Origin: Berkiella sp964496435
Lineage (GTDB): Bacteria > Pseudomonadota > Gammaproteobacteria > Berkiellales > Berkiellaceae
Assembly: GCA_964496435.1 (NCBI GenBank)
Contig: CAZBZP010000018.1
Location: 17,049 to 81,048, forward strand
Reading direction: 5' to 3'
DNA length: 64,000 bases
The position numbers were made by a program, and so were the translations under genes. The notes below the pieces were generated by a model. The model was not told the DNA's origin, made no database searches, and saw only the letters and a program-made list of their open reading frames with translations. Below are positions 26,607 to 35,810 of this stretch, in pieces (position 1 is the first letter of the stretch; each line of letters starts with the position of its first letter).

Positions 26607-28019
26607 ATGAGTACAGCCAGTGTAGCTGAAAATAAACAAGCATCCGGTAAAGTCGTTGAAATTATCGGCGCGGTAGTAGACGTTGAATTTCCACGTGGCG
26701 CAGTGCCAAAAGTATATGATGCGTTGCATGTCGAAGGGGGCAAAATTACCCTTGAAGTGCAACAGCAATTAGGTGACGGTATCGTTCGTACTATCGCTAT
26801 GGGCAGCACCGAAGGTTTACGCCGTGGTTTAATTGCCGTCAACACCGGCGAGCCAATCAGCGTACCTGTTGGCCATGAAACCTTAGGCCGTATTATGGAC
26901 GTCTTAGGCGCGCCTATCGATGAGAAAGGCCCTATTGGCGAAAAGCAAAGATTACCTATTCACCGTCTTGCGCCTTCTTATAAAGAACAGGCTGCCAGCC
27001 AAGAATTGCTTGAAACCGGTATTAAAGTAATCGACTTGATTTGCCCCTTTGCTAAAGGTGGTAAGGTCGGTCTCTTCGGTGGTGCGGGTGTAGGTAAAAC
27101 CGTAAACATGATGGAACTTATCCGTAACATTGCTATTGAGCATAGCGGTTACTCTGTATTTGCAGGGGTAGGTGAGCGTACTCGTGAAGGTAACGACTTC
27201 TACCACGAAATGAAAGAATCTAACGTATTGGATAAAGTATCCCTTGTTTATGGTCAGATGAACGAGCCACCAGGAAACCGTTTGCGTGTAGCGCTCACCG
27301 GCTTAACAGTTGCTGAAAGCTTCCGTGATGAAGGCCGTGACGTCTTGTTCTTCGTAGATAATATTTATCGTTATACCTTGGCCGGTACCGAAGTATCAGC
27401 GCTCTTAGGACGTATGCCTTCCGCGGTAGGGTATCAGCCTACCTTGGCAGAAGAAATGGGCCGTTTACAAGAACGTATTACGTCTACTAAGACAGGCTCT
27501 ATTACTTCTATTCAGGCCGTTTACGTACCAGCGGACGATTTAACCGATCCATCACCTGCGACCACCTTCTCTCACTTAGATGCGACCGTTGTATTGTCAC
27601 GACAAGTAGCTGAGCTTGGTATTTACCCTGCGGTGGATCCTTTAGATTCAACCAGCCGACAATTAGATCCTTTAGTGGTTGGACAAGAGCATTATGATGT
27701 TGCTCGTCAAGTACAAGGGACATTGCAGCGTTACAAAGAATTGAAAGATATTATTGCCATCTTAGGTATGGATGAGCTTTCAGAAGAAGATAAATTGATT
27801 GTTGCCAGAGCCAGAAAAATTGCAAGGTTCTTGTCACAGCCATTCTTCGTTGCTGAAGTATTCACAGGCTCACCAGGTAAATACGTTTCCCTAAAAGAAA
27901 CAATCAAAGGCTTCAAAGGTATCATTGAAGGCAAATATGACGACTTGCCAGAACAAGCGTTCTATATGGTTGGTACGATTGAAGAAGCTGTGGAAAAAGC
28001 GAAGGCTTTACAAGGTTAA
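26607..28019 (+). CDS. atpD: ATP synthase F1 subunit beta
   Basis: Catalytic subunit of the F1 head. The P-loop is GGAGVGKTVNMMELI, the catalytic Glu region is GVGERTREGNDFY, and the signature PAVDPLDSTSR is present. 470 residues (E. coli 460), with a slightly extended N-terminus (MSTASVAENKQASG) ahead of the first barrel strand. It starts 31 nt after atpG. Confidence 0.98.
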   Translation: MSTASVAENKQASGKVVEIIGAVVDVEFPRGAVPKVYDALHVEGGKITLEVQQQLGDGIVRTIAMGSTEGLRRGLIAVNTGEPISVPVGHETLGRIMDVLGAPIDEKGPIGEKQRLPIHRLAPSYKEQAASQELLETGIKVIDLICPFAKGGKVGLFGGAGVGKTVNMMELIRNIAIEHSGYSVFAGVGERTREGNDFYHEMKESNVLDKVSLVYGQMNEPPGNRLRVALTGLTVAESFRDEGRDVLFFVDNIYRYTLAGTEVSALLGRMPSAVGYQPTLAEEMGRLQERITSTKTGSITSIQAVYVPADDLTDPSPATTFSHLDATVVLSRQVAELGIYPAVDPLDSTSRQLDPLVVGQEHYDVARQVQGTLQRYKELKDIIAILGMDELSEEDKLIVARARKIARFLSQPFFVAEVFTGSPGKYVSLKETIKGFKGIIEGKYDDLPEQAFYMVGTIEEAVEKAKALQG

Positions 28020-28031
28020 AAGAGAGAAAGC

Positions 28032-28469
28032 ATGAGTTCGCAAACAACTTTGCTACAGTTAAATGTGGTTAGCGCTGAAGCTGAAATTTTCAGTGGTAAA
28101 GCGCGTCGCGTTTTTGCTACGGGACTTTTGGGTGAACTAGAAGTCACACCAGGACACGCACCGCTTTTGACAGGATTATTGCCTGGCCCCGTGCGATTTA
28201 AAGACGCAGATGATAAAGAAGATGTCATCTACGTTACAGGTGGCATTTTAGAAGTGCAGCCCCTTATGGTTACCATATTGGCGGATACGGTTGTCAGAGC
28301 ACGTGATCTAAATGAAGCTGAAGCGCTCAAGGCCAAACAGCAGGCTGAGCGTTTATTGCGCGATCATAAAGCCGATACTGACTTTGCCAAAGCGCGAGCT
28401 GAATTGGCAAGAGCCGCAGGCTTGTTGCGAGCCATTAAAGAAGCCAAGAGAAAAGGCAAAGTGAAATAA
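28032..28469 (+). CDS. atpC: ATP synthase F1 subunit epsilon
   Basis: Regulatory rotor subunit that can inhibit ATP hydrolysis. The N-terminal beta sandwich (LNVVSAEAEIFSGKARRVFA, TPGHAPLLTGLLPG) is followed by the two C-terminal helices. 145 residues, usual length. Last gene of the operon; an intrinsic terminator lies 36 nt downstream. Confidence 0.96.
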   Translation: MSSQTTLLQLNVVSAEAEIFSGKARRVFATGLLGELEVTPGHAPLLTGLLPGPVRFKDADDKEDVIYVTGGILEVQPLMVTILADTVVRARDLNEAEALKAKQQAERLLRDHKADTDFAKARAELARAAGLLRAIKEAKRKGKVK

Positions 28470-28504
28470 TACTGACAAAGTATAAAAGGAAAAATAATGA
28501 AGGA

Positions 28505-28527
28505 GGGTAGCGAAAGCTGCCCTTTTT
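28505..28527 (+). terminator. Rho-independent terminator of the atp operon
   Basis: GGGTAGC and GCTGCCC form a 7-bp stem (one G-T pair) around a GAAA tetraloop, followed directly by TTTTT. It lies between atpC and glmU and separates the two transcription units. Confidence 0.85.
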
Positions 28528-28577
28528 ATTAATGACTCTGATGAAGCAATGTAATGAATGAAGAAAGGGTAAACGAC

Positions 28578-29969
28578 ATGGCGTTGAATGTTGTCGTGCT
28601 TGCCGCAGGGCAAGGAACAAGGATGAAATCAAAACAACCCAAAGTGCTCCACAAAGTGGCGGGCAAAGCCATGCTTGAGCGCGTTATTGATAGCGCGCGC
28701 ATATTAAATCCCAAACAAATAGTCGTTGTCTATGGTCATCAAGGTGATTTGTTAAAAGCAGCCTTTGAAGATCAAGCGCTTTCTTTTGTTGAGCAAACAC
28801 CGCAACGTGGCACAGCAGATGCACTGATGAAAGCAGCGCCAATGTTAGCGCAAGATGAGAGAGTCCTTATACTTTATGGCGATGTACCACTGATAAGTGC
28901 ACAAACACTCCAGCATTTTATTGATAAAACACCAAAAGATGCCTTGGGGATAATGACGGTTGAAGTCGAAGACCCAACGGGGCTTGGTCGCATCATTCGT
29001 GATGCACAAGGGAACATCATTAAAATTGTTGAACAAAAAGATGCATCCTTGCAAGAACAAGCACTGCGTGAAGTGAATACAGGTATATATGTGGTAAACA
29101 CGAGTCATCTTAACAAATGGCTGCCGCAAATTAAAAATGACAATCAGCAACAAGAGTATTATTTAACCGATATCGTTGCTTTGGCTGCAAAAGATAAAAT
29201 CGCCATTATTTCTCATGCACCCGCACAAGTAGAAGAAATTTTAGGTGTTAATGACAGAATACAACTTGCCCAGTTGGAGCGTTTTTATCAACATAAAATC
29301 GCAACTGATTTGATGAGACAAGGCGTTACCTTGGCTGATCCAAATAGAGTAGAGGTGCGTGGCACACTAAGCTGTGAGCAAGATGTTAGCATTGACACGA
29401 ATGTGATTTTTGAAGGTCAAGTCAGTGTAAAACAAGGAACATCTATTGGCCCACAATGCATACTCAAAAATTGCCAGCTTGGTGAAAACGTAACAATCCT
29501 GGCGCATTGTTATTTGGAAGATGTAACCATTGCGGATAATTGCACAATTGGTCCCTTTGCGCGTCTAAGACCAGGCACAACACTTGGCAATGATGTGCGC
29601 ATTGGTAATTTCGTTGAGATTAAAAATGCGCAAATAGCCTCGGGCACGAAAATAAATCATCTCAGCTATATTGGTGACGCGATTGTCGGCAAAGAAGTGA
29701 ACATTGGTGCAGGCACTATAACCTGTAATTACGATGGCGTTAATAAGCATCAAACCATTATAGAAGATAATGTGATGATAGGCTCAGATACTCAATTAAT
29801 TGCACCAATACGCGTTGGGGCAGGTGCCACTATTGGCGCTGGTTCAACCGTTAATAAAGATGTGCCAAAAGAACAGTTGACCTTAACGCATCAGTTAAAT
29901 CAACGCAGTAAAAAATGGGAAAGACCTAAAAAGGTCTCAACATCACCTAATCAACAAGAAAAAGCGTAA
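28578..29969 (+). CDS. glmU: Bifunctional UDP-N-acetylglucosamine pyrophosphorylase / glucosamine-1-phosphate N-acetyltransferase
   Basis: Makes UDP-GlcNAc for peptidoglycan and LPS in two steps. The N-terminal uridylyltransferase has LAAGQGTRMKSKQPKVLHKV. The C-terminal left-handed beta helix has repeated hexapeptides and the block INHLSYIGDA...GAGTITCNYDG. I use the ATG at 28578, ten bases after AAAGGG; an upstream ATG at 28554 would add eight unconserved residues. About 463 residues, near E. coli (456). It is 9 nt before glmS, so both hexosamine steps are co-expressed. Confidence 0.97.
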   Translation: MALNVVVLAAGQGTRMKSKQPKVLHKVAGKAMLERVIDSARILNPKQIVVVYGHQGDLLKAAFEDQALSFVEQTPQRGTADALMKAAPMLAQDERVLILYGDVPLISAQTLQHFIDKTPKDALGIMTVEVEDPTGLGRIIRDAQGNIIKIVEQKDASLQEQALREVNTGIYVVNTSHLNKWLPQIKNDNQQQEYYLTDIVALAAKDKIAIISHAPAQVEEILGVNDRIQLAQLERFYQHKIATDLMRQGVTLADPNRVEVRGTLSCEQDVSIDTNVIFEGQVSVKQGTSIGPQCILKNCQLGENVTILAHCYLEDVTIADNCTIGPFARLRPGTTLGNDVRIGNFVEIKNAQIASGTKINHLSYIGDAIVGKEVNIGAGTITCNYDGVNKHQTIIEDNVMIGSDTQLIAPIRVGAGATIGAGSTVNKDVPKEQLTLTHQLNQRSKKWERPKKVSTSPNQQEKA

Positions 29970-29978
29970 GGATAGTCT

Positions 29979-31808
29979 ATGTGTGGGATAACCGCTGGCA
30001 TTGCACAAAGAGAAATTTCACCTATCTTGTTAGAGGGGTTAAAGCGTTTAGAATACCGTGGCTATGATTCAGCGGGCATGGCTGTGCTCAATGAAGCGGG
30101 CAAATTAGAGCGCTTAAGAATTTGTGGAAAGGTAAACCAGTTGCTACAAGCGCATGACAAAGAGCCATTAATAGGCAAGGTCGGTATAGCGCATACTCGC
30201 TGGGCAACACATGGTAAACCCAGTGAGACAAATGCACATCCTCACATGTATCAAAATAAAATCGCTTTGGTTCACAACGGTATTATCGAAAACTATCTAA
30301 AATTAAGACAAACTTTAGAAAGCAGAGATGTTCAGTTTTTTTCTGAAACGGATTCAGAAGTTATTGTGCAATGGGTTGGTGCCGAGCTAGAAAAAACCAA
30401 TGATATATTGCAAGCAATGCTGAGCACAGTAAAAGAACTGCAGGGCGCATACGCTTTAGTTGCAGTATTTCAAGATACCCCAGACAGAATCATCGCGGCT
30501 CGCCATGGTGCACCTTTGGTGATTGGTTTGGGTAATGGTGAGAATTATGTTGCTTCAGATAGCTTAGCATTACTTCCCTTTACACAAGATTTTATCATCT
30601 TAGAAGATGGTGATGTGGCTGAGATTTTCCGAGACAAATATACGATTTACGATAGATTAGGCAATATCGTAGAAAGAAAGGTGCGAAAAATAGCGCTCAG
30701 TTTGCAAAACACGGACCGTGGAAAATATCGCCATTTTATGCAAAAAGAAATATTTGAACAACCTGAAGCGGTTCGTTCAGCCTTATCCGGACGTTTGCAT
30801 GAGAATGATATACCGGATGCAATATTTGGTGCGAATGCCAAAGGCATTTTTGATAATACCAAAGAAGTTCAAATTGTCGCCTGTGGCACCAGTTATCATG
30901 CAGGAATGGTTGCAAAATATTGGATTGAAGAATTGGTTGGGATCCCTTGCCAGGTCGAAGTAGCCAGTGAAATGCGATACCGTCGAAGCGTGGTGAACAA
31001 AGGCACGCTCTTTTTGACCTTGTCACAATCAGGTGAAACTGCAGACACCTTGGCAGCAATGAGAGGCTTAAACAGCGATAATTATTCTGGCAAATTGGTT
31101 ATATGTAATGTGCCAGAAAGTTCTTTGGTTCGTGAAGCAGACTTGGTGCTCTTAACCCATGCAGGTCCAGAAATTGGTGTTGCTTCTACCAAAGCATTTA
31201 CCACACAACTTGTTGCGTTATTAATGTTAGTGCAGTGTTTAGGTAGACGCTATGCCACGAATATAGATAACGAGCAAATTGTGCAAGCATTGCGCGCACT
31301 ACCACAAACGCTCGAGCAAGTTTTGCAACAAGATGAAGCGATTGCCAAATTGGCGCATCGTTTTGATGAAAAAGAGCATGCCCTGTTCTTAGGAAGAGGT
31401 ATTCATTACCCTATCGCAAGAGAAGGCGCTTTAAAACTCAAAGAAATATCTTACATTCACGCAGAGGCGTATCCTGCTGGTGAATTAAAGCATGGCCCCC
31501 TTGCTTTGGTTGATAAAAATATGCCTGTTGTGGCAATTGCTGCAAATGATCACGTTTTAGAGAAGTTGATTTCTAATTTGCAAGAAGTTCGCGCAAGACA
31601 AGGTGAGCTGATTGTTTTTGCTGAAAGAGGCGTTGATTTACATTCTAACAAAGATATTACCGTGATTGAGATCCCACCTGTTGGCCATATTTTGGCACCG
31701 ATTACCTTTTCGGTATTATTACAGTTGCTTGCTTATCATGTTGCTGTTCTTAAAGGAACGGATGTCGATCAACCGAGAAATTTAGCGAAATCGGTAACTG
31801 TAGAATAA
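29979..31808 (+). CDS. glmS: Glutamine--fructose-6-phosphate aminotransferase (isomerizing)
   Basis: Produces glucosamine-6-phosphate from fructose-6-phosphate and glutamine. The glutaminase nucleophile is Cys2 (MCGITAGIAQ), with LEYRGYDSAGMAVL and RWATHGKPSETNAHPH following. Two SIS sugar-isomerase domains come next (CGTSYHAG, SQSGETADTLAAM), and the C-terminus ends DQPRNLAKSVTVE. 609 residues, the usual length. I see no glmS riboswitch in the 9-nt gap, as expected outside Firmicutes. Confidence 0.98.
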   Translation: MCGITAGIAQREISPILLEGLKRLEYRGYDSAGMAVLNEAGKLERLRICGKVNQLLQAHDKEPLIGKVGIAHTRWATHGKPSETNAHPHMYQNKIALVHNGIIENYLKLRQTLESRDVQFFSETDSEVIVQWVGAELEKTNDILQAMLSTVKELQGAYALVAVFQDTPDRIIAARHGAPLVIGLGNGENYVASDSLALLPFTQDFIILEDGDVAEIFRDKYTIYDRLGNIVERKVRKIALSLQNTDRGKYRHFMQKEIFEQPEAVRSALSGRLHENDIPDAIFGANAKGIFDNTKEVQIVACGTSYHAGMVAKYWIEELVGIPCQVEVASEMRYRRSVVNKGTLFLTLSQSGETADTLAAMRGLNSDNYSGKLVICNVPESSLVREADLVLLTHAGPEIGVASTKAFTTQLVALLMLVQCLGRRYATNIDNEQIVQALRALPQTLEQVLQQDEAIAKLAHRFDEKEHALFLGRGIHYPIAREGALKLKEISYIHAEAYPAGELKHGPLALVDKNMPVVAIAANDHVLEKLISNLQEVRARQGELIVFAERGVDLHSNKDITVIEIPPVGHILAPITFSVLLQLLAYHVAVLKGTDVDQPRNLAKSVTVE

Positions 31809-31814
31809 ATCAAG

Positions 31815-31839
31815 ACAGGATCCCTCAAAGGGATCCTGT
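31815..31839 (+). terminator. Strong hairpin after glmS (terminator-like)
   Basis: An 11-bp perfect stem, ACAGGATCCCT paired with AGGGATCCTGT, around a 3-nt loop, starting 6 nt past the glmS stop. Only two T residues follow, so it may be a weak terminator or an mRNA-stabilising 3' end. The SRAP gene starts 15 nt after it. Confidence 0.6.
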
Positions 31840-31854
31840 TATTGGAAAGAGCAT

Positions 31855-32514
31855 ATGTGCGGCCGATTTGCTTTACATGCAACCCAAGAAGAAATAAGCA
31901 CCCATTTTAAAAGCAAAGGTAACTTTGTTATGGCGCCACGATATAATATTGCGCCAACACAAATGTTACCGGTGATAGTTTCTTGGCAAAGCCAAATTGA
32001 ATTTTGTCGCTGGGGCTTTATACCTTCCTGGATTAAAGCACAAAATGAAGAGATCCCACCTGGTTTTATCAATGCACGTTTAGAAACCCTTCTGGAAAAG
32101 CCCAGTTTTAAAGATGCCATTATACATAGACGGTGTCTTATACCCGCCAGCGGCTATTATGAATGGCGGCAACTTGGCGAAAAAAAACAACCCTATTATG
32201 TTTATATTAAAAATAAACCGCTGATTGCAATTGCTGGCATATGGTCTTTTTGGCAAAGCAGTGCAGGCATAATAAGAACATGCGCAGTCATTACAACAGC
32301 AGCATATGGTGATTTTTTAAAATTACATGAAAGAATGCCGCTCATTGTGCCAGAAACACATTTCGAAAATTGGTTAGCCAAAGGCTATGATTTCAGAGAT
32401 TTGGCAAAGACACTAGAAGAAATCCCACCAGAAAACATAGGTATAAAACCTGTAAGCTCCAAAATGAATCATCCCCAATTTGATGGCATTGAATGTATTC
32501 GTGCTTTAGTCTGA
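31855..32514 (+). CDS. SOS response-associated peptidase (SRAP/HMCES/YedK family)
   Basis: Shields abasic sites in single-stranded DNA by forming a covalent DNA-protein crosslink. The catalytic Cys2 (MCGRF, Met removed) is present, as are Asn73 (FINARLET), Glu103 (SGYYEW) and His158 (LHERMP), which correspond to the E. coli YedK residues N75, E105 and H160. 219 residues, the same size as YedK (222). No LexA-type box was evident in the short upstream gap, so SOS control is not shown. It is a single gene between glmS and an HU-like gene. Confidence 0.95.
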   Translation: MCGRFALHATQEEISTHFKSKGNFVMAPRYNIAPTQMLPVIVSWQSQIEFCRWGFIPSWIKAQNEEIPPGFINARLETLLEKPSFKDAIIHRRCLIPASGYYEWRQLGEKKQPYYVYIKNKPLIAIAGIWSFWQSSAGIIRTCAVITTAAYGDFLKLHERMPLIVPETHFENWLAKGYDFRDLAKTLEEIPPENIGIKPVSSKMNHPQFDGIECIRALV

Positions 32515-32634
32515 TATTTCACACAAAAGGGGTTTACTTGAGAAAATTCGGTTGGCATAATCGCCACGCACTAAGTAAACGTATAAACGACAGAAAAATA
32601 TTAAAAATTTCTAAAAACAAAAACGGAGATATCG

Positions 32635-33033
32635 ATGGCTGCAACTAAAACTAACACCAAAGCCGTATCGCGCAAGAAGTTGGAAGATAGCGAAAAGCTC
32701 TCTTCAAAAGTTAAAGCAATGAAGGATAAACAAACACGCGTTGAAATTCTTCAGCATATTTCTGATGCAACAGGTTTAAAGCGAGTTGAAGTAGAAGCTG
32801 TTTTCACTGAGATGGCTAAATTGGTTAAATCTCATATGAAAAAACAGGGCTCAGGCGAAATCATGATCCCTAAATTGGGCTTAAAGATCCGTAAAGTACG
32901 TCGTAAGCCAACGAAAAAGCGTGTTATGGTGAGCCCATTAACCGGTATGGAAGTAACCATTCCTCCTAAACCCGCTCGTGATGATATCAAGCTCGTTGCT
33001 CTCAAAGGTTTGAAAGAATCTTTATTGGGCTAA
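32635..33033 (+). CDS. HU-family DNA-binding protein with Lys-rich N-terminal extension
   Basis: Nucleoid-associated protein. Residues ~35-132 follow the HU/IHF fold: two N-terminal helices (RVEILQHISDATGLKRVEVE), a beta region with basic arm (PKLGLKIRKVRRKPTKKRVM), the PLTGMEVTIPPKPARDD segment equivalent to the HU/IHF NPxTGExI motif, and the final helix. The first ~33 residues are an unstructured Lys/Ser/Thr-rich tail not found in HU or IHF. 132 residues versus ~90 for HU. GGAG ribosome-binding site upstream. Its target specificity is unknown. Confidence 0.85.
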   Translation: MAATKTNTKAVSRKKLEDSEKLSSKVKAMKDKQTRVEILQHISDATGLKRVEVEAVFTEMAKLVKSHMKKQGSGEIMIPKLGLKIRKVRRKPTKKRVMVSPLTGMEVTIPPKPARDDIKLVALKGLKESLLG

Positions 33034-33046
33034 TTGCTTGATTCCC

Positions 33047-33071
33047 AAGGGCGGACATGAAGTTCGCCCTT
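33047..33071. terminator. Hairpin between HU-like gene and hmgA
   Basis: AAGGGCG and CGCCCTT pair, with three more pairs (one G-T) inside, in the gap between the two convergent genes. No T tract follows on the plus strand, so termination strength is uncertain. Confidence 0.45.
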
Positions 33072-33090
33072 CGTCTTCGAAATAATAAAT

Positions 33091-34389
33091 CTATTTTTTC
33101 CAATTTCTATCAAAAGTCACCGGAATATCGTTCCAACACCCCTGATAATCCTTTTGTAAAGCAGCAGTATTTAGAGCAAAAGTCGTTGGACACCAAGGTA
33201 ACCTGGTTTCAAACATGAAGGCCATGGTATCTGTAAGCTTCATTGGTTTAAGGTTATCTTTGATTGCTTGTAAAGCTGTTTGTGCATCAGGACCATGTGC
33301 CGACATGCAATTATGCAATGAACCACCACCTGCTAAAAACCCTTCAGCTTTAGCATCGTAAGCGCCCTTTATTAAGCCCATATATTCACTCATCACATTG
33401 CGGTGATAATAAGGAGGCCTAAAAGTGTGCTCTGCTACGAGCCATCTTTCTGGGAAAATGACAAAATCCACGTTGGCGATGCCTGGATAAGCGCTTGCTG
33501 AAGTCAGCACAGTAAAGATAGAAGGATCGCAATGATCAAAGCTGACGGTATTTATCGTATTAAAATATCTTAAGTCATATTTGTAGGGCGCATAATTACC
33601 ATGCCATGCTACGACATTTAAGGGGGAATAAGGCATTTTTGCTTGCCAAAGTTGATTATTAAATTTGTTAATTAAACAAAAGTCGCCTTTTTCCTCTTCA
33701 AAAGCAGCGCTTGGTATTAGAAAATCTTTGGGATTAGCAAGACCATTGCTACCGATAGGTCCTAAATCAGGTAAAGTAAAAGGCAAACCATAATTTTCAC
33801 AAATATAGCCTTTAATCATGGGGCTTAAGAGCGTTACTTTAAAACGCACACCGCGTGGAATAACGCAGATTTCATTTGGCTTTAATTCAAGACGCCCAAA
33901 TTCAGTAAAAATTTCACAAGTGCCTTGGTAAAGCAAAACCAATAGTTCGCCATCTGAATTGTAGAAATAGCGGTTTTCCATTGATTTTGTTGCAGCAAAC
34001 AGATGCACTGCCGCACCGACTTGGTCTATGGGGTTGCCGTTATACAGTATGGTTTGTAAACCATCTATAAAATCTGTTTGCGCAAGGGGATCAGGAAGTG
34101 GATCCCAGCGCATTTGAGCGGGAGAGGCTGCCTGCATAGCGGGAAGGCTTAAGCCTTTGTGTTCCAAAGCAACAAATTCGCTATGCGTAACAGAAGGCAA
34201 AATACGGTAAAGCCAGCTGCGTAAATTTTGGTGGCGAGCACGCGTGAATGCACTGCCGCTTAATTGTTCAGCATATAAGCCATAAGGAACATGTTGTGGT
34301 GAATTTTGGCCAACAGGCAAGGCATTTGGTAGCGCTTCACTATGCCATGCCCCACCCCATCCCGCTAAATAGGTATACTCTTTAGTCAT
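33091..34389 (-). CDS. hmgA: Homogentisate 1,2-dioxygenase
   Basis: Fe(II) enzyme that opens the aromatic ring of homogentisate to maleylacetoacetate in tyrosine/phenylalanine breakdown. 432 residues, normal for HmgA (about 430-450). The iron ligands are visible: His and Glu in YHRNVMSEYMG and His in SLHNCMSAHGPDA. The N-terminal ALPNALPVGQNSPQ and PYGLYAEQLSGSAFT blocks match the family. The rest of the pathway (hpd, maiA, fahA) is not in the window. It is divergent from the MFS gene across a 152-nt gap that should hold both promoters. A transport link between the two is speculation. Confidence 0.95.
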   Translation of the reverse strand: MTKEYTYLAGWGGAWHSEALPNALPVGQNSPQHVPYGLYAEQLSGSAFTRARHQNLRSWLYRILPSVTHSEFVALEHKGLSLPAMQAASPAQMRWDPLPDPLAQTDFIDGLQTILYNGNPIDQVGAAVHLFAATKSMENRYFYNSDGELLVLLYQGTCEIFTEFGRLELKPNEICVIPRGVRFKVTLLSPMIKGYICENYGLPFTLPDLGPIGSNGLANPKDFLIPSAAFEEEKGDFCLINKFNNQLWQAKMPYSPLNVVAWHGNYAPYKYDLRYFNTINTVSFDHCDPSIFTVLTSASAYPGIANVDFVIFPERWLVAEHTFRPPYYHRNVMSEYMGLIKGAYDAKAEGFLAGGGSLHNCMSAHGPDAQTALQAIKDNLKPMKLTDTMAFMFETRLPWCPTTFALNTAALQKDYQGCWNDIPVTFDRNWKK

Positions 34390-34541
34390 TACAATATCCT
34401 AAATTTGTGTAACAAAAAGTAAATGTTATTGCGATTACCCCGTGACTTAGTTAGACTCAGGCTCTTCTTAAGAAAATGAGAGGGTTATCCTACTTTATCA
34501 GGATATTTATCTTATTTTCGCTATGACGTAAAGGGCTCTTT

Positions 34542-35804
34542 ATGATTAACCGTCGAAGCGTTTCGCTGTTAATGCCCATCGCCATGTTTGGCGTGGCTAC
34601 ATTTTTCTATTTATATGAATTTTTAGTTCGTGTATCCCCCAATGTTTTAGAAAATGAGTTGATTTTAGCGTTTAATTTAGATGCGCAAATGTTCGGCTTT
34701 TTTTCATCATGTTGGTATTGGGCTTATGCACCACTGCAATTGCCGGTAGGGGCACTAACAGATAAATATGGTCCACGACGCTTATTGACCTTCGCCATTA
34801 TGTTATGCGCGGCAAGCACCTTAGCATTGGCTTACACCAAAAGTTTTTATTTGGGTTGCTTGATGCGCTTTTTTATTGGTGCAGGCTCCGCTTTTGCTTT
34901 TATTAGCTGCATGAAAATTATTCATATTTGGTTTCCGCATCATTTGTTTCCATTGATGACAGGTTTAACGCTCACAATTGGCACATTAGGCGCTGCAGCT
35001 GGTGGGATCCCACTTTCCTTAGCCTTAGATTTTATGTCTTGGCGTGATGTCTTAATTTATTTAGGTTTCATCGGATTAGGATTGAGCGTTTTGGCCTTCC
35101 TGATGGTGAGAGATCACAATCCTGATCATCCGCATGTATCAATGGAAAAAGGCGAAACACCAGGTTTTTGGCGTTGTTTAGCTGAAGTGGTGAGACAACC
35201 GCAAAGCTGGGTTGTGGGCATTTACTGTTTCTTTGTTACTGCGCCTACCGACGCATTTGGTGGCACTTGGGGCGTGAAGTTTCTTGTTGATACCCATGGC
35301 ATATCCCGAGATGTTGCATCAACCGCCGCGGTTACCATGACCTTTGTTGGCATGGCCGTGGGAAGCCCTGTATTAGGGTGGGTTTCATCTGTGTTTGATA
35401 ACCGCAAAATGCCCATGATGATTTCAAGCATTATTGCCGCAATTGCCCTTACTTTAATTGTGTTCCTCCCCAGCTTGAATGGCCTTGGCGCTGCGGTGCT
35501 CTTTTTCATTTTTGGTAGCTGTGGCACCTATGTGCTGGCATTTGTGATGACACGACGATTTACGCAGCCCACCTTTGTTGCAACAGCGGTCGGCTTTGTC
35601 AACATGGTTTCAATGTTTGGCAGCGCGATTTTAACCTACATGATTGGTTGGCTTTTAGATAATGTGAGTAGTGGTGCTTTAGCTCAAAATGGCGAACGCC
35701 TTTATTCTGTGAGCGATTACCATATCAGCTTGGTTGTATTGCCATTGTTTTATGCCATCAGTGCATTGATAGTGGTGCCCTTTATTCGTGACAGCAAGGA
35801 CTAA
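34542..35804 (+). CDS. Major facilitator superfamily transporter
   Basis: Inner-membrane secondary transporter, about 12 hydrophobic segments in 420 residues. The MFS loop motif between segments 2 and 3 is recognisable as GALTDKYGPRRLL. Segments begin MPIAMFGVATFFYLYEFLVR and continue to the last helix VVLPLFYAISALIVVPF. The protein resembles the MFS group that is abundant in Legionella and Coxiella, but the substrate cannot be read from the sequence. It lies 6 nt before uvrD and may share its transcript. Confidence 0.85.
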   Translation: MINRRSVSLLMPIAMFGVATFFYLYEFLVRVSPNVLENELILAFNLDAQMFGFFSSCWYWAYAPLQLPVGALTDKYGPRRLLTFAIMLCAASTLALAYTKSFYLGCLMRFFIGAGSAFAFISCMKIIHIWFPHHLFPLMTGLTLTIGTLGAAAGGIPLSLALDFMSWRDVLIYLGFIGLGLSVLAFLMVRDHNPDHPHVSMEKGETPGFWRCLAEVVRQPQSWVVGIYCFFVTAPTDAFGGTWGVKFLVDTHGISRDVASTAAVTMTFVGMAVGSPVLGWVSSVFDNRKMPMMISSIIAAIALTLIVFLPSLNGLGAAVLFFIFGSCGTYVLAFVMTRRFTQPTFVATAVGFVNMVSMFGSAILTYMIGWLLDNVSSGALAQNGERLYSVSDYHISLVVLPLFYAISALIVVPFIRDSKD

Positions 35805-35810
35805 TTTTAT

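Noticed and set aside
26689..26704. Partial parS-like sequence (TTCCACGTGGCGC) in atpD
   Set aside because: Only the central CCACGTGG is shared; one arm is mismatched (GGCGCA for GGAACA), and it lies in a conserved coding segment.
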